A stretch of DNA of 64,000 nt from Roseiconus nitratireducens. Lineage in GTDB: Bacteria > Planctomycetota > Planctomycetia > Pirellulales > Pirellulaceae. A program made the translations under genes and the position numbers. The stretch is taken from the NCBI RefSeq assembly GCF_008629675.1, contig NZ_VWOX01000005.1, forward strand, positions 125,001 through 189,000, written 5' to 3'. Positions 8,419 through 16,238 of the stretch are shown here, in pieces. The notes beneath the pieces were generated by a model that saw only the letters and a list, made by a program, of their open reading frames with translations, had not been told where the DNA came from and did no database searches. Every line of letters begins with the position of its first letter. The first letter of the stretch is position 1.

Positions 8419-10140
8419 TCACGGCACGGCACCGGTTTCCACCATGGCATTACGGATCCCCAGGACGGAAAGATCGAACGACCGCCCGAGATGGCTCAGA
8501 TCCCTGTACATCACAATCTTTGGGTTCACCGTGGTGGCGTCGATGATCACTTCCTGACGATGGGCCAGACCGGACGATTCGAAGTATCCCACCACCTGGG
8601 CGCGGTACACATCACCGCCCCCGGTCAACAACGGCAGCAGAGATCGCATTTGATCCAAGGTCACAATCCCCTCGACCAACGGCCACGTTTCGAAGTTGCG
8701 ATTTGCATCGTCCTCGGACGACGCACGAGCCTCCAAAATCAGCTCCACCTGTTCCGCATCCAACAGCGGAATGCCATACAACATTTCAGCCGGGCACTCA
8801 TTCAAGTTGATTCGTCCGGGCATCGTCGGTTCGTCGCTGGTGGACAGCGCGTCCATGATCAGCGGCAGATACGACGGTGCGGTCAACAGACTGAACGGGC
8901 TGCTGTACCGCACCGCGTTGTCGCCTTGACCGATCGTCACGGTCGCGTCGATCAAGTCCAACACCTGATTCAAGTCGGTTCCGCCGCCACCGGACAGGTC
9001 CAACTCTTCCAGCAAATCGCTTGTCCAGACGCCGCCATCGCGGGCGGAGTCGTTGTTACCGCCGTTGCCTCCGCCTTGCTGTTGTCCCTGGTTGGGCTCC
9101 TCTTCGCCCCCGGAGGCCAACGCGTTCAACGACGCGGCGGGAGCACCGGCGATGCGATAGGCACAGATGAAGCTCGCGAACGTTTCGTCCTCCAACGCCG
9201 CGTTCAAATCTTCGTAAAGCACCTCCAGATCGTCGGCGTTGACGTTGATCCGAAACGAACCGTCACGACGTTTATTGGCTTCCCTTCCGTGCACGGTCAG
9301 GTAGGCAGCCAGGCCCAGCGCGCCCGGCGTGTCGACGGTCACGCTGAACCGCTGTTGTTCATCGGGATCCAGCACGCCGTTCCGATTGGCGTCGGCGCCG
9401 AACAACAACGTCGGCGTCATCCCCCGGACCAGCAACAATTCTTCCACGCTATTGATCGGACCGTTGGCCGGTTCGTAGGGCGTTGGCAGCGTCGTGTAGT
9501 ACTCCAACTCGGCTCCGTAGGGACGTGGCTCGTCGTCTTCGTCCAGCCAATCCATGATGCAATCGGCCAAATCGGGCGTCATCCCGGGCAACCCCAGCAG
9601 CAGCGACGTCGCCAGCGAATCGCTTTCCAGGCTGGCGTCGGCATCCTCCTCGCCACCCGAGGCGTCGCCCATCAGACTGACCGCCGCCATCAGCCCCTGT
9701 GAGTTTTCATCCAGAATGGTGAGCGTGTTGACATTCAGGCGTGCCGATTCATCCTGCAACCCGAACCGGATTCCTGAAAGCGCCCCCATCTCATTCAGGT
9801 TGGGAGCAACGACGGAGAAATTGCAAACGTTGGCGGAGTCCTGATTCGACACCGCAATCGCCTGGAACAGATTCGGATTGTTGAACACACCGCCGCTCTC
9901 GTCACGAACGGTGGGCGGTTCAGAGAGTATCAATCGGATCGCCTGCACGCCCGACTCGCCGGCCACGCGGGCGCGCACCATGTCTCCGGACAGGTACGCC
10001 GCATCATCGTAGGCCACCATCATTCCGGTGAAGGAATACACCGACATGGTCGCGACAACGACCACCAGCAGCACCAAGACCAGGAAAAAACCGCGGCGCG
10101 CATTTCGCGCATTTCGCGTCGTACTCACTGAACGCTTCAT
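8419..10140 (-). CDS. gspK: Type II secretion minor pseudopilin GspK
   Basis: A 573-residue protein, longer than typical GspK (~300-330). The N-terminus has a basic leader and a prepilin-like site (RRGFFLVLVLLVVVVATMS) that lacks Glu at +5, as is usual for GspK, the tip pseudopilin. The middle contains ESARLNVNTLTILDEN, the GspK hallmark, and a helix-hairpin-helix part (GRINLNECPAEMLYGIPLLD). Asp/Glu-rich and Gly/Asn/Gln-rich inserts (about residues 160-180 and 355-385) explain the extra length. Its ATG shares one base with the stop of gspJ (TGATG). The frame stays open upstream to 10353, but that part is antisense-like and overlaps gspJ. Confidence 0.88.
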   Translation of the reverse strand: MKRSVSTTRNARNARRGFFLVLVLLVVVVATMSVYSFTGMMVAYDDAAYLSGDMVRARVAGESGVQAIRLILSEPPTVRDESGGVFNNPNLFQAIAVSNQDSANVCNFSVVAPNLNEMGALSGIRFGLQDESARLNVNTLTILDENSQGLMAAVSLMGDASGGEEDADASLESDSLATSLLLGLPGMTPDLADCIMDWLDEDDEPRPYGAELEYYTTLPTPYEPANGPINSVEELLLVRGMTPTLLFGADANRNGVLDPDEQQRFSVTVDTPGALGLAAYLTVHGREANKRRDGSFRINVNADDLEVLYEDLNAALEDETFASFICAYRIAGAPAASLNALASGGEEEPNQGQQQGGGNGGNNDSARDGGVWTSDLLEELDLSGGGGTDLNQVLDLIDATVTIGQGDNAVRYSSPFSLLTAPSYLPLIMDALSTSDEPTMPGRINLNECPAEMLYGIPLLDAEQVELILEARASSEDDANRNFETWPLVEGIVTLDQMRSLLPLLTGGGDVYRAQVVGYFESSGLAHRQEVIIDATTVNPKIVMYRDLSHLGRSFDLSVLGIRNAMVETGAVP

Positions 10141-11153
10141 CAGATTCCCGCCTCCGGAACGCCCGTGTCGGTTTCTTCCAACGTGATCGGCTGGGCCAAG
10201 GGCAGTTGAACGACATGCCGAAACACCCGCGGCTCTTGCTCGGCGGCGTCCAACGCAGAGTCTCCGGCCATGGTCATTTCGATCTGGACGGCCAACGGCA
10301 GTTCGCCCAGTTCGTCGCTGTTCCATTGGATCTGCCAGGTCACGCCGTCCCAATAAGAAAACTCGATCGACGTGATCTCCGGGGCGATCACTTCGCCGGT
10401 CTGGCCCAATGAAGCAACGTTCCCGGAGGTAATCGCGAATGCGGTTGCGGCACGATCCAACACCCTCCGCACCAGCCCTCCGCTCTCGCCGGACTCGGAG
10501 GGGTCACCGACCGCCTGAGAGCTGCCCGTCAGCGAATCATCCACTCCAAGATTTCCCGCTCCCTGCACGTAATAGGTCACGGTCTTCACGTCGCTGGGAA
10601 GATCCGCCAGGTTGCCTGGATCGGCATCCAGCAGGACGTTGTACTCCTCCAAACGCGGCAGACGGCTGGTATCCATCTGGATCTGGTACTGGTTGCCGAT
10701 CAATCCCGGAGATTGCAGAACCGCTGTCCCGGCGGTCAACGTTTCGACCGTTGCCGGTTCTTCTTCGGCCAGGGCGGGATCGTCCATGCCGGCGGCCTCC
10801 ATGTCTTCCTGGCTCTCCTGGTCAGTCGAACCGCCGCCACCACCACCGCCGCCGCCTGCTCCACCACCGCCAGCGGACGCGCTGTTGGACAGCAGCGTTG
10901 CCAGGGCCGAGGTATCGATCGGTTCGGAATGCAGTGAGGCCCGCAGATCGTCCTCAATCATTTGAATGACCGCGGCGGCCAACATGGTTTTGCGCATTTC
11001 AACGTCGCTGCTATCCATGTCTCGCGCGTAGAAACGGAACGCGGAGTTGATCAACGTCATCAGGACCACGGCCAGGGACAACGTCAGAAAGAGTTCCAAC
11101 AGCGTGAAGCCGCTGCGAACCGGCGCGGAAGAGTTTTGACGATCGTTTCTCAT
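10140..11153 (-). CDS. gspJ: Type II secretion minor pseudopilin GspJ
   Basis: A 337-residue pseudopilin. It has a class III (prepilin) signal with Gly at -1 and Glu at +5 (RSGFTLLELFLTLSLAVVLM), processed by a prepilin peptidase that is not encoded in this window. The C-terminal half (EITSIEFSYWDGVTWQIQW, then PLAVQIEMTM) is the typical GspJ ending. A poly-Gly run of about 15 residues (near 95-108) and an acidic linker make it longer than usual GspJ (~200). It overlaps gspI by 4 nt at its start and gspK by 1 nt at its end, so all three are translated together. In T2SS the GspI-J-K complex forms the pseudopilus tip. Confidence 0.88.
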   Translation of the reverse strand: MRNDRQNSSAPVRSGFTLLELFLTLSLAVVLMTLINSAFRFYARDMDSSDVEMRKTMLAAAVIQMIEDDLRASLHSEPIDTSALATLLSNSASAGGGGAGGGGGGGGGSTDQESQEDMEAAGMDDPALAEEEPATVETLTAGTAVLQSPGLIGNQYQIQMDTSRLPRLEEYNVLLDADPGNLADLPSDVKTVTYYVQGAGNLGVDDSLTGSSQAVGDPSESGESGGLVRRVLDRAATAFAITSGNVASLGQTGEVIAPEITSIEFSYWDGVTWQIQWNSDELGELPLAVQIEMTMAGDSALDAAEQEPRVFRHVVQLPLAQPITLEETDTGVPEAGI

Positions 11154-11620
11154 ATCCCGGCCTCCGCACCGCCGCTGGCAATTTCCTCTCGGGCCGCCAA
11201 CTCTTCGGCCTCGGCCGTTTCCAAACCCAACAGCGGATCGATGACCCAGCGGTCGAGCGCGTAATTGGCCAGCGTTTCCTCGCCGTTGTTCCCTAAAGCC
11301 TTGACGGCGACGCGCAGCGACAGCAATCCATCCAAACGCCCCGGCATGACTTCGACGGAGTACACAAAACTGCCGGCCGATTGGCTGTCGAACGATTCGA
11401 TCGGTGCGTCAATGATTGTCGCCGGCGATTGGCCGGCCTGGATATTCAACAACTGCTCATTCAATTTGCTTTGGCACAGCACTCGCGCCGTCGCCAGCGC
11501 GCGGGCCTCGCGGGCGGCGCTGACGCCGGTCCGAGCCAGCTGGGCCAGGATCGCCAGGGACATCCCCAGGATCGAGAGCGCCAGGATCATCTCCAACAAT
11601 GAAAACGCGTTTCGCTTCAC
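11150..11620 (-). CDS. gspI: Type II secretion minor pseudopilin GspI
   Basis: A 156-residue pseudopilin starting at GTG 11620. The first base of that start codon is just upstream of, and overlaps, the gspH TGA (GTGA). The prepilin site is KRNAFSLLEMILALSILGMSL: Glu at +5 is present, but the residue before the cleavage site is Ala rather than the usual Gly. The region around VFVYSVEVMPGRLDG and the position between gspH and gspJ support GspI. The frame is open far upstream, but that part duplicates the gspH region in another frame, so the GTG start is preferred. The acidic C-terminus (AEAEELAAREEIASGG) is unusual for GspI. Confidence 0.82.
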   Translation of the reverse strand: MKRNAFSLLEMILALSILGMSLAILAQLARTGVSAAREARALATARVLCQSKLNEQLLNIQAGQSPATIIDAPIESFDSQSAGSFVYSVEVMPGRLDGLLSLRVAVKALGNNGEETLANYALDRWVIDPLLGLETAEAEELAAREEIASGGAEAGI

Positions 11621-12234
11621 GGATTCGGCCCCACGTCGCTGACGGTGACGTCGCCCGTGATGCCACGCATCTTGACGGTGATCTGCCCGTGAACCGGATG
11701 CGACAGCACCACCGAAGCCGTGCTGGTTGTGCCATCGGGGTAGAACAGGATCGGTTGGCTGTATCCGCTGACCTGATCGCTCAGCATCGCCTGTTGGATC
11801 TCGGCCGCACGCGCCGCCGAAACGACCGAGACACTGCGCACGACGATCTCTTCCGGCAATTTGACCTCTCGGATCTGCTCCTCGTTTTGAATCACCGGAG
11901 TGATCTGCGCTTGCTCGGCTCCGGAGAGCAGCGCCGATTGCGAACCGGTCTGGTCCACCGCGTTGACCGCGTCGGTCATCGAGAAGTATGGGCGCACGCG
12001 AATGGTGTCCGATTCCAACATCGCATCGATCATCAGAATCCGCCCCTGCCGCATGGCATCGACGCGCGCCAACATGAACTCTTCGCGGATCTGGCTGGCG
12101 CCACGGACGATTCGTCTGTCTCCCAGCAGCCACGCGACTTGCGGAATTGCGATCGATGCCAGGACCGTCATGATCACCAAGACGAGCAACAGCTCCAAGA
12201 GCGTGAAGCCGCGCTCGACGCGGGGACTCGCCAT
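11617..12234 (-). CDS. gspH: Type II secretion pseudopilin GspH
   Basis: A 205-residue pseudopilin with a canonical prepilin site (VERGFTLLELLLVLVIMTVL). The GspH-type N-terminal helix continues as IREEFMLARVDAMRQGR, the stretch that defines the GspH/FimT family. I start it at ATG 12234 (MASPRVERG), giving a nine-residue leader. An in-frame ATG at 12336 would add an Arg-rich 34-residue leader encoded by an 18-bp tandem repeat. That is possible because the gspG leader is also long. The stop overlaps the gspI GTG. GspH sits above the tip complex in T2SS pseudopili. Confidence 0.85.
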   Translation of the reverse strand: MASPRVERGFTLLELLLVLVIMTVLASIAIPQVAWLLGDRRIVRGASQIREEFMLARVDAMRQGRILMIDAMLESDTIRVRPYFSMTDAVNAVDQTGSQSALLSGAEQAQITPVIQNEEQIREVKLPEEIVVRSVSVVSAARAAEIQQAMLSDQVSGYSQPILFYPDGTTSTASVVLSHPVHGQITVKMRGITGDVTVSDVGPNP

Positions 12235-12265
12235 CGGGCGTCCCGAAGCAGGCTGTCCCCATGCA

Positions 12266-12337
12266 GTTTCCCTGCGGCGCACCGTTTCCCTGCGGCGCAC
12301 CGTTTCCCTGCGGCGCAAAGTTTCGCTGCGGCGCATC
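12266..12337. repeat. 18-bp tandem repeat, four copies
   Basis: Units of GTTTCCCTGCGGCGCACC start at 12266, 12284, 12302 and 12320; the last two carry a few changes. On the minus strand, in the gspH frame, they would read as RRRETV repeats. Confidence 0.9.
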
Positions 12338-12519
12338 TCGCCAGTCGGCAACTCGCGGGTGCGTGAATTCGGGCGAAGTGCGGTTGGCAGGGACACCGTG
12401 AAAACCTGTGAAAAAGCGTTGACCCTCCGTGAAGGTCCATCGTCTCGGGCGGGTTGTCTTGTGCCGGCGTCGGTCGACCTCCCTCGCCGGCCTCGCTTGG
12501 CTGGGTGGGGCCAGACCTT

Positions 12520-12553
12520 TCGGGGCAGCCAGCATCTCGGGGCCGCCAGCATT
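12520..12553. repeat. 17-bp tandem repeat, two copies
   Basis: TCGGGGCAGCCAGCATC is followed directly by TCGGGGCCGCCAGCATT (two mismatches), then by a further TCGG. Confidence 0.8.
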
Positions 12554-12720
12554 TCGGACCCGACCGCATCATCGGTCCATTGTCTCGGGCCAGTCGTTCG
12601 ACGTCGGCCTCTTGCGAACCACAAGGGACTCAAGCGAGACGATGCTGACCAGAGGATCGATGCCGAAGATCGGAAAGGCCCCGGCGTGGCGGCCGACGAA
12701 CTCTACCGACGGGCTCGACA

Positions 12721-12758
12721 GGCAGGTTCTACCGGCCGGCAGATTTTACCGGCCTGCC
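12721..12758. repeat. 17-bp tandem repeat flanked by inverted ends
   Basis: GGCAGGTTCTACCGGCC (12721-12737) and GGCAGATTTTACCGGCC (12738-12754) are adjacent. The outer ends GGCAGG and CCTGCC are also inverted, so the transcript just after gspG could fold into a hairpin. That might set the higher level expected for the major pseudopilin; this is inference. Confidence 0.7.
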
Positions 12759-12779
12759 CATGCGACCCGCTCAGCAAGA

Positions 12780-13235
12780 TCAGGGAGTGACGGTGATGTC
12801 GTCCTCGGTGCTCATCTGGCCATCGATCCCGGCACTGCGAAGCTCGTAGCTGTTGCCGTTGACCGTGTAATTTAGCTCATTGCCCCAAGCATCCTTGGGA
12901 ATTTCCGTGATGATCGGCGCGACCCACTTGGCTTTCTTGGCGGCATCGGACGGTCCGTCACGCAGCTGCTCCAACGTTTCCGGCAGACCATTCATACGGA
13001 TCTGGTACATGTCAATGTTCTGCTGCAGCATTTTCAACTGCGTCGTGGTCGCATCCACGTTGGCCGCCTGGCCCGTTCCGACCACGTTGACCGCGACGAT
13101 GCCCCCCAGGACCACCAGGATGGCCAGCACGAGCAACAGCTCCAACAGGGTGAAAGCGTGACGAGCCGCCGCGCGACGCCGGGCTTGAGATCGGCGACAC
13201 GGTCGCGTGGAGACGTGGGAAGATGCAGAAATCAT
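12780..13235 (-). CDS. gspG: Type II secretion major pseudopilin GspG
   Basis: A 151-residue major pseudopilin. A 27-residue basic leader precedes the cleavage site (RHAFTLLELLLVLAILVV), with Glu at +5 but Ala at -1. The body has the GspG landmarks: TQLKMLQQNIDMYQIRMNGLPETLEQL, then DAWGNELNY. The C-terminal AGIDGQMSTEDDI loop matches the calcium-binding loop of GspG. It is the first gene of the minus-strand operon that continues with H, I, J, K, L and M. The divergent region upstream presumably holds the operon promoter. GspG polymerises into the periplasmic pseudopilus that drives substrates through the secretin. The secretin, the ATPase GspE and the platform GspF are not in this window. 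Confidence 0.93.
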   Translation of the reverse strand: MISASSHVSTRPCRRSQARRRAAARHAFTLLELLLVLAILVVLGGIVAVNVVGTGQAANVDATTTQLKMLQQNIDMYQIRMNGLPETLEQLRDGPSDAAKKAKWVAPIITEIPKDAWGNELNYTVNGNSYELRSAGIDGQMSTEDDITVTP

Positions 13236-13777
13236 GGGCCTGGCAATCGGGAAGGAGGTTTTCAGGAAGGAATGCGGCGCGGGCGGGAATGCCCGTCCGA
13301 AGTGCCGCGACCGTCAGTTTCACCCTGGTTGCCCGGTATCGAATGCCGGTCAACCTCGCGTGCCGTTGGACCACGTGGGTCGCCGAAGTGACGCGAAACC
13401 TGCCAACCGGGGGGCACGGATTGGGCGATGTTCTCAGTAGTGTAACCGTTGGTCGATCAAAAGGTTTCGCATCGAACCGCATCGGTCAAGCGGATTGGAC
13501 CGCTGATTTTTGCTGTTCGCCCGACCGCCAGAACCACGTCTACCAGGGCGTCGTAACAATTGATGCCGGCCGACCGACCGTTTTTTCCACTGCGACCCGA
13601 TTCGGCCGGTCAGGTATTCTGGGGCAGAAATGCTAGAATGACGTAGACTTCTGAATATTCTGTGGATCGGTCCCCGCTTCCCCGCCGCTGTTAACTGTTG
13701 GCGAGGTCATCGGTGATCCGCTCGTCCAATCTCAGATTCTCTCGCTTCCCCTCCACTATTCGCTCGGAACTTTTGCC
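13236..13777. other. Divergent intergenic region
   Basis: About 540 nt separate gspG (minus) from the coiled-coil membrane protein gene (plus). A possible extended -10 (TGCTAGAAT, hexamer 13634-13639) faces the plus-strand gene, but no good -35 was found. Small frames here lack family resemblance. Confidence 0.4.
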
Positions 13778-15271
13778 ATGGCGGCACGCGACGACTCAGT
13801 GATTCGCGGCAGTTTGATCACCTGTTTGATTCTGCTGGTTCTCTCCCTGGCGCTCAACTTCATCCTCTGGCGTTGGGGTGACACACAGGCCACTCAGGAG
13901 CAGTCCAAGAGCGATCAGTTGGCCAACGCTCAGAACGAGATCCGCTCGTTGGAGGAGAACGCGATCCTGTACAAGGCGATGCTGGGGATCGGCCAATTGT
14001 CAGAAGACCAATACGAAGCGTTGGCCACCAGCAGCAGCGGCGACGCTGACCTGGATCAGATTTCGACGCAGTTCTACCGCGACATGCAGGTGTTTGGCTC
14101 CGACGTCGGCATGCAAGACCGCAACTATGCCCGGCTTCCGGAGTACTTCACCAACACGATTCGGTTGCGAAACCAGTCGTACAGCCAGGCGCGTGACGAA
14201 GCAGCTCAGATCCGGACGCAAGCGGAAACTGACATCGATGCCGCCCGCACCGCCCAGCAAAAAGCCGAAACGGAACGGGAGAACCTGGCCAAAGAACTGG
14301 CTGACGAGCAGTCCCAGTTTGCGACCTACCGGAACGACATGCTGCAAAAGATGGAGCAGGCCAAGGACAGCAAGACAAAGAGCGAACGTCGGCTGCAGGA
14401 ATTGCAACGTCAAGCCGGATCGGAACGCAATCAATTGACCCAGAAAGCACAGTTGCTGGAGAACACGATCGAGACGCAGAAGTTGGAGCTCAACCGTCTC
14501 CGCTCCGATCGGTTCGAAAACGTCCAAGGCGAAATCCGTTACGTGCTGCGTGGCGGCAACATCGTGTCGATCAACCTGGGTTCGGCTGACGCTCTGCGTC
14601 CCGGCATCACCTTCGGCGTGATCGATCGCGACGAAACCTCGCGGTTGCAGGATGCGAACGTGAAGGCGTCGATCCAAGTGACCAAGATCCGCGGCCCCCA
14701 CCTGGCCGAAGCCCGCGTCGTGGCGCAACCCGCGATCGGCAACCCGATCATCGAAGGCGACGGCGTTTACTCTCCCTTCTGGGCACCGGGACGGACGGTT
14801 CGCATCGCTTTGGCAGGTGATATCGACATTGACGGTGACGATCGTCCTGACAACGAAGCGTTGGAAGGCATGATTCAAGCCGCCGGCGCCGAAGTGGCCG
14901 CGCGGGTGCTTCCCTCCGGCGAAATCGAAGGAAACTTGGATGCGGGTGTCCGCTTCATGGTGGTCGGTGAAACGCCGGACCTGGGCGGCCAAAACGAAGA
15001 ACAAGCCGCTTCGGAAATCGCCGCGATCGGCGTCGCCAAGCAGAAAGCGACCGAGTTGGGCGTCACCGTCATCCCGGCTTGGAAACTGCAAGAGTTCCTG
15101 AGAACCCTGGACGATTCGCTGACGACGCCGCTCGGTTCCGCCGTCCGCGGCGAGGACTTCCCGCCGGAAGCGGTCCCGGGACCCTCACGTCGTCGACCGG
15201 TGGATCTGCCCAAAGAGTTCCTCGAACAGCGCGACAACATGCAGCGGAACAACGAAATCGTCCGCCCGTAG
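13778..15271 (+). CDS. Membrane-anchored coiled-coil protein with conserved C-terminal beta domain
   Basis: A 497-residue protein of unknown function. One membrane helix (about 13-31) follows a short cytoplasmic N-terminus. Residues ~135-245 are a Gln/Glu/Lys/Arg-rich coiled coil. A compact domain at ~250-335 (GNIVSINLGSADALRPGITFGV) closely resembles the C-terminal domain of the protein at 22406-23242. Residues ~337-445 (VRIALAGDIDIDGDDRP, then GVTVIPAWKLQEFL) suggest a BRCT-like Rossmann fold. The ATG at 13778 is preceded only by weak purine stretches. It stands alone, divergent from gspG. A scaffold role at the inner membrane is plausible but unproven. Confidence 0.75.
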   Translation: MAARDDSVIRGSLITCLILLVLSLALNFILWRWGDTQATQEQSKSDQLANAQNEIRSLEENAILYKAMLGIGQLSEDQYEALATSSSGDADLDQISTQFYRDMQVFGSDVGMQDRNYARLPEYFTNTIRLRNQSYSQARDEAAQIRTQAETDIDAARTAQQKAETERENLAKELADEQSQFATYRNDMLQKMEQAKDSKTKSERRLQELQRQAGSERNQLTQKAQLLENTIETQKLELNRLRSDRFENVQGEIRYVLRGGNIVSINLGSADALRPGITFGVIDRDETSRLQDANVKASIQVTKIRGPHLAEARVVAQPAIGNPIIEGDGVYSPFWAPGRTVRIALAGDIDIDGDDRPDNEALEGMIQAAGAEVAARVLPSGEIEGNLDAGVRFMVVGETPDLGGQNEEQAASEIAAIGVAKQKATELGVTVIPAWKLQEFLRTLDDSLTTPLGSAVRGEDFPPEAVPGPSRRRPVDLPKEFLEQRDNMQRNNEIVRP

Positions 15272-15331
15272 CCGGTGCTTGGTGATTCCCGCCGGTGGTG
15301 AAACACCCGCTGCCGCTCTGCTTTCTTTACC

Positions 15332-15367
15332 GCGACGCCGAAGGCCCCATCCGGTCTTCGGCGTCGC
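15332..15367. terminator. 12-bp-arm hairpin, possible terminator
   Basis: GCGACGCCGAAG (15332-15343) and CTTCGGCGTCGC (15356-15367) are perfect inverted repeats with a 12-nt loop, 61 nt after the coiled-coil gene. No T-run follows, so intrinsic termination is uncertain. Confidence 0.4.
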
Positions 15368-15441
15368 CGCTTGAGGGGCAAGTGCCCCGGGCGATTTGAA
15401 CGTTCCGCGGGGCAAGGCCGGCAGTGCCGGCGCGTGCAGTG

Positions 15442-15566
15442 CGTTCCCGGCCGGGAGCCCGGGAACGAGGCGGGCGACACGCGCGTGCCTTGGATTGATT
15501 CTCCCTGGTGCCCTTGTTCCAAGGCTCTCGCCTTGGAACAAACTGCTTTGCAGGCTCCGCCTGCAA
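15442..15566. repeat. Cluster of three REP-like palindromes
   Basis: Three palindromes stand in series. CGTTCCCGG/CCGGGAACG lies at 15442-15467. TTGTTCCAAGGC/GCCTTGGAACAA is at 15514-15541 with a TCTC loop. TTGCAGGC/GCCTGCAA is at 15548-15566 with a TCC loop. I recall similar GTTCC-GGAAC palindromes as dispersed elements in several bacterial genomes, including planctomycetes. Confidence 0.75.
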
Positions 15567-15728
15567 GCTCCCTAATGTGATACGACGCCACGGCAAACTT
15601 TCGCGGTTGAACGGGCGTTTGCAATCGTTGCCTGCCCCGGATCTGCACCAGCGTGTCCGTCGGGTAAACTGGACGGTTCAGCGTCCCATCCCGCGCCGTC
15701 CGTCGCGTTCCCACAAAGAGGTCGACCC

Positions 15729-16238
15729 ATGGTTGTGCAGCGTCTCGCCATCGCCTTCATCTTGCCACTCGCGATTCTCCTGCCGACCGATCGGGTCGGC
15801 GCCCAAGAATCGAACGATCGCGAAACTCGACTGGCTGAGTACCTCAGTCAAACCGAGTTCGTCGGTAAGTTCACGATCGACGGCCAGGAATCGCCCCCCA
15901 AGACAGAAACCTACACCATCAGTTCGTGTGAAAAGTTGCCCACGCCCGACCTGTATCGATTGAAGGCGCGGATCAAGTATGGCGACATCGACCAGGAAGT
16001 CCCCCTGGACCTAAAGATCCTGTGGTCGGGCCACACGCCCGTGATCACGCTGGACGCCATGTGGATTCCCGGGATGGGGACTTTTGATGCCAGAGTGATG
16101 ATCCGGTCGGGACGTTACGCGGGAACCTGGCAACACGGAGATAAGGGCGGGCACCTGTTTGGAAAAATCGTTCCCATCAAGGGTGCCGATGAACCGGCAC
16201 AGCCGAAAGACTCTCCCGCAAGTGGTGAAAGCGAGTAG
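15729..16238 (+). CDS. Small secreted protein of unknown function
   Basis: A 169-residue exported protein. Residues 1-25 are a signal peptide (LAIAFILPLAILLPTDRVGAQ). The mature part is beta-rich, with FVGKFTIDGQ, PDLYRLKARIKYGD, DLKILWSGHTPVITLDAM and YAGTWQHGDKGGHLFGKIV. This resembles lipocalin- or calycin-like small secreted planctomycete proteins, but no family is named with confidence. The stop TAG shares one base with the GTG of the methyltransferase gene (TAGTG), so the two are translationally coupled. ATG 15729 is chosen because it directly gives the signal peptide. Confidence 0.75.
   Translation: MVVQRLAIAFILPLAILLPTDRVGAQESNDRETRLAEYLSQTEFVGKFTIDGQESPPKTETYTISSCEKLPTPDLYRLKARIKYGDIDQEVPLDLKILWSGHTPVITLDAMWIPGMGTFDARVMIRSGRYAGTWQHGDKGGHLFGKIVPIKGADEPAQPKDSPASGESE

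Larger units (their letters stand above)
12235..12779. other. 545-nt repeat-rich spacer between gspG and gspH
   Basis: This is an unusually long gap inside an otherwise tightly packed operon. It holds three separate micro-repeat arrays (12266-12337, 12520-12553 and 12721-12754). No protein-coding frame is convincing apart from the possible gspH leader extension up to 12336. Confidence 0.6.
15272..15728. other. Intergenic region dominated by palindromic REP-like elements
   Basis: No gene was seen in this 457-nt gap. At least four hairpin-forming palindromes occur between 15332 and 15566; they are listed separately. Confidence 0.6.

Noticed and set aside
7687..9702. A 671-residue plus-strand frame across gspL and gspK
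   Set aside because: It is antisense to clearly identified pseudopilus genes and His/Gln/Arg-rich without motifs.
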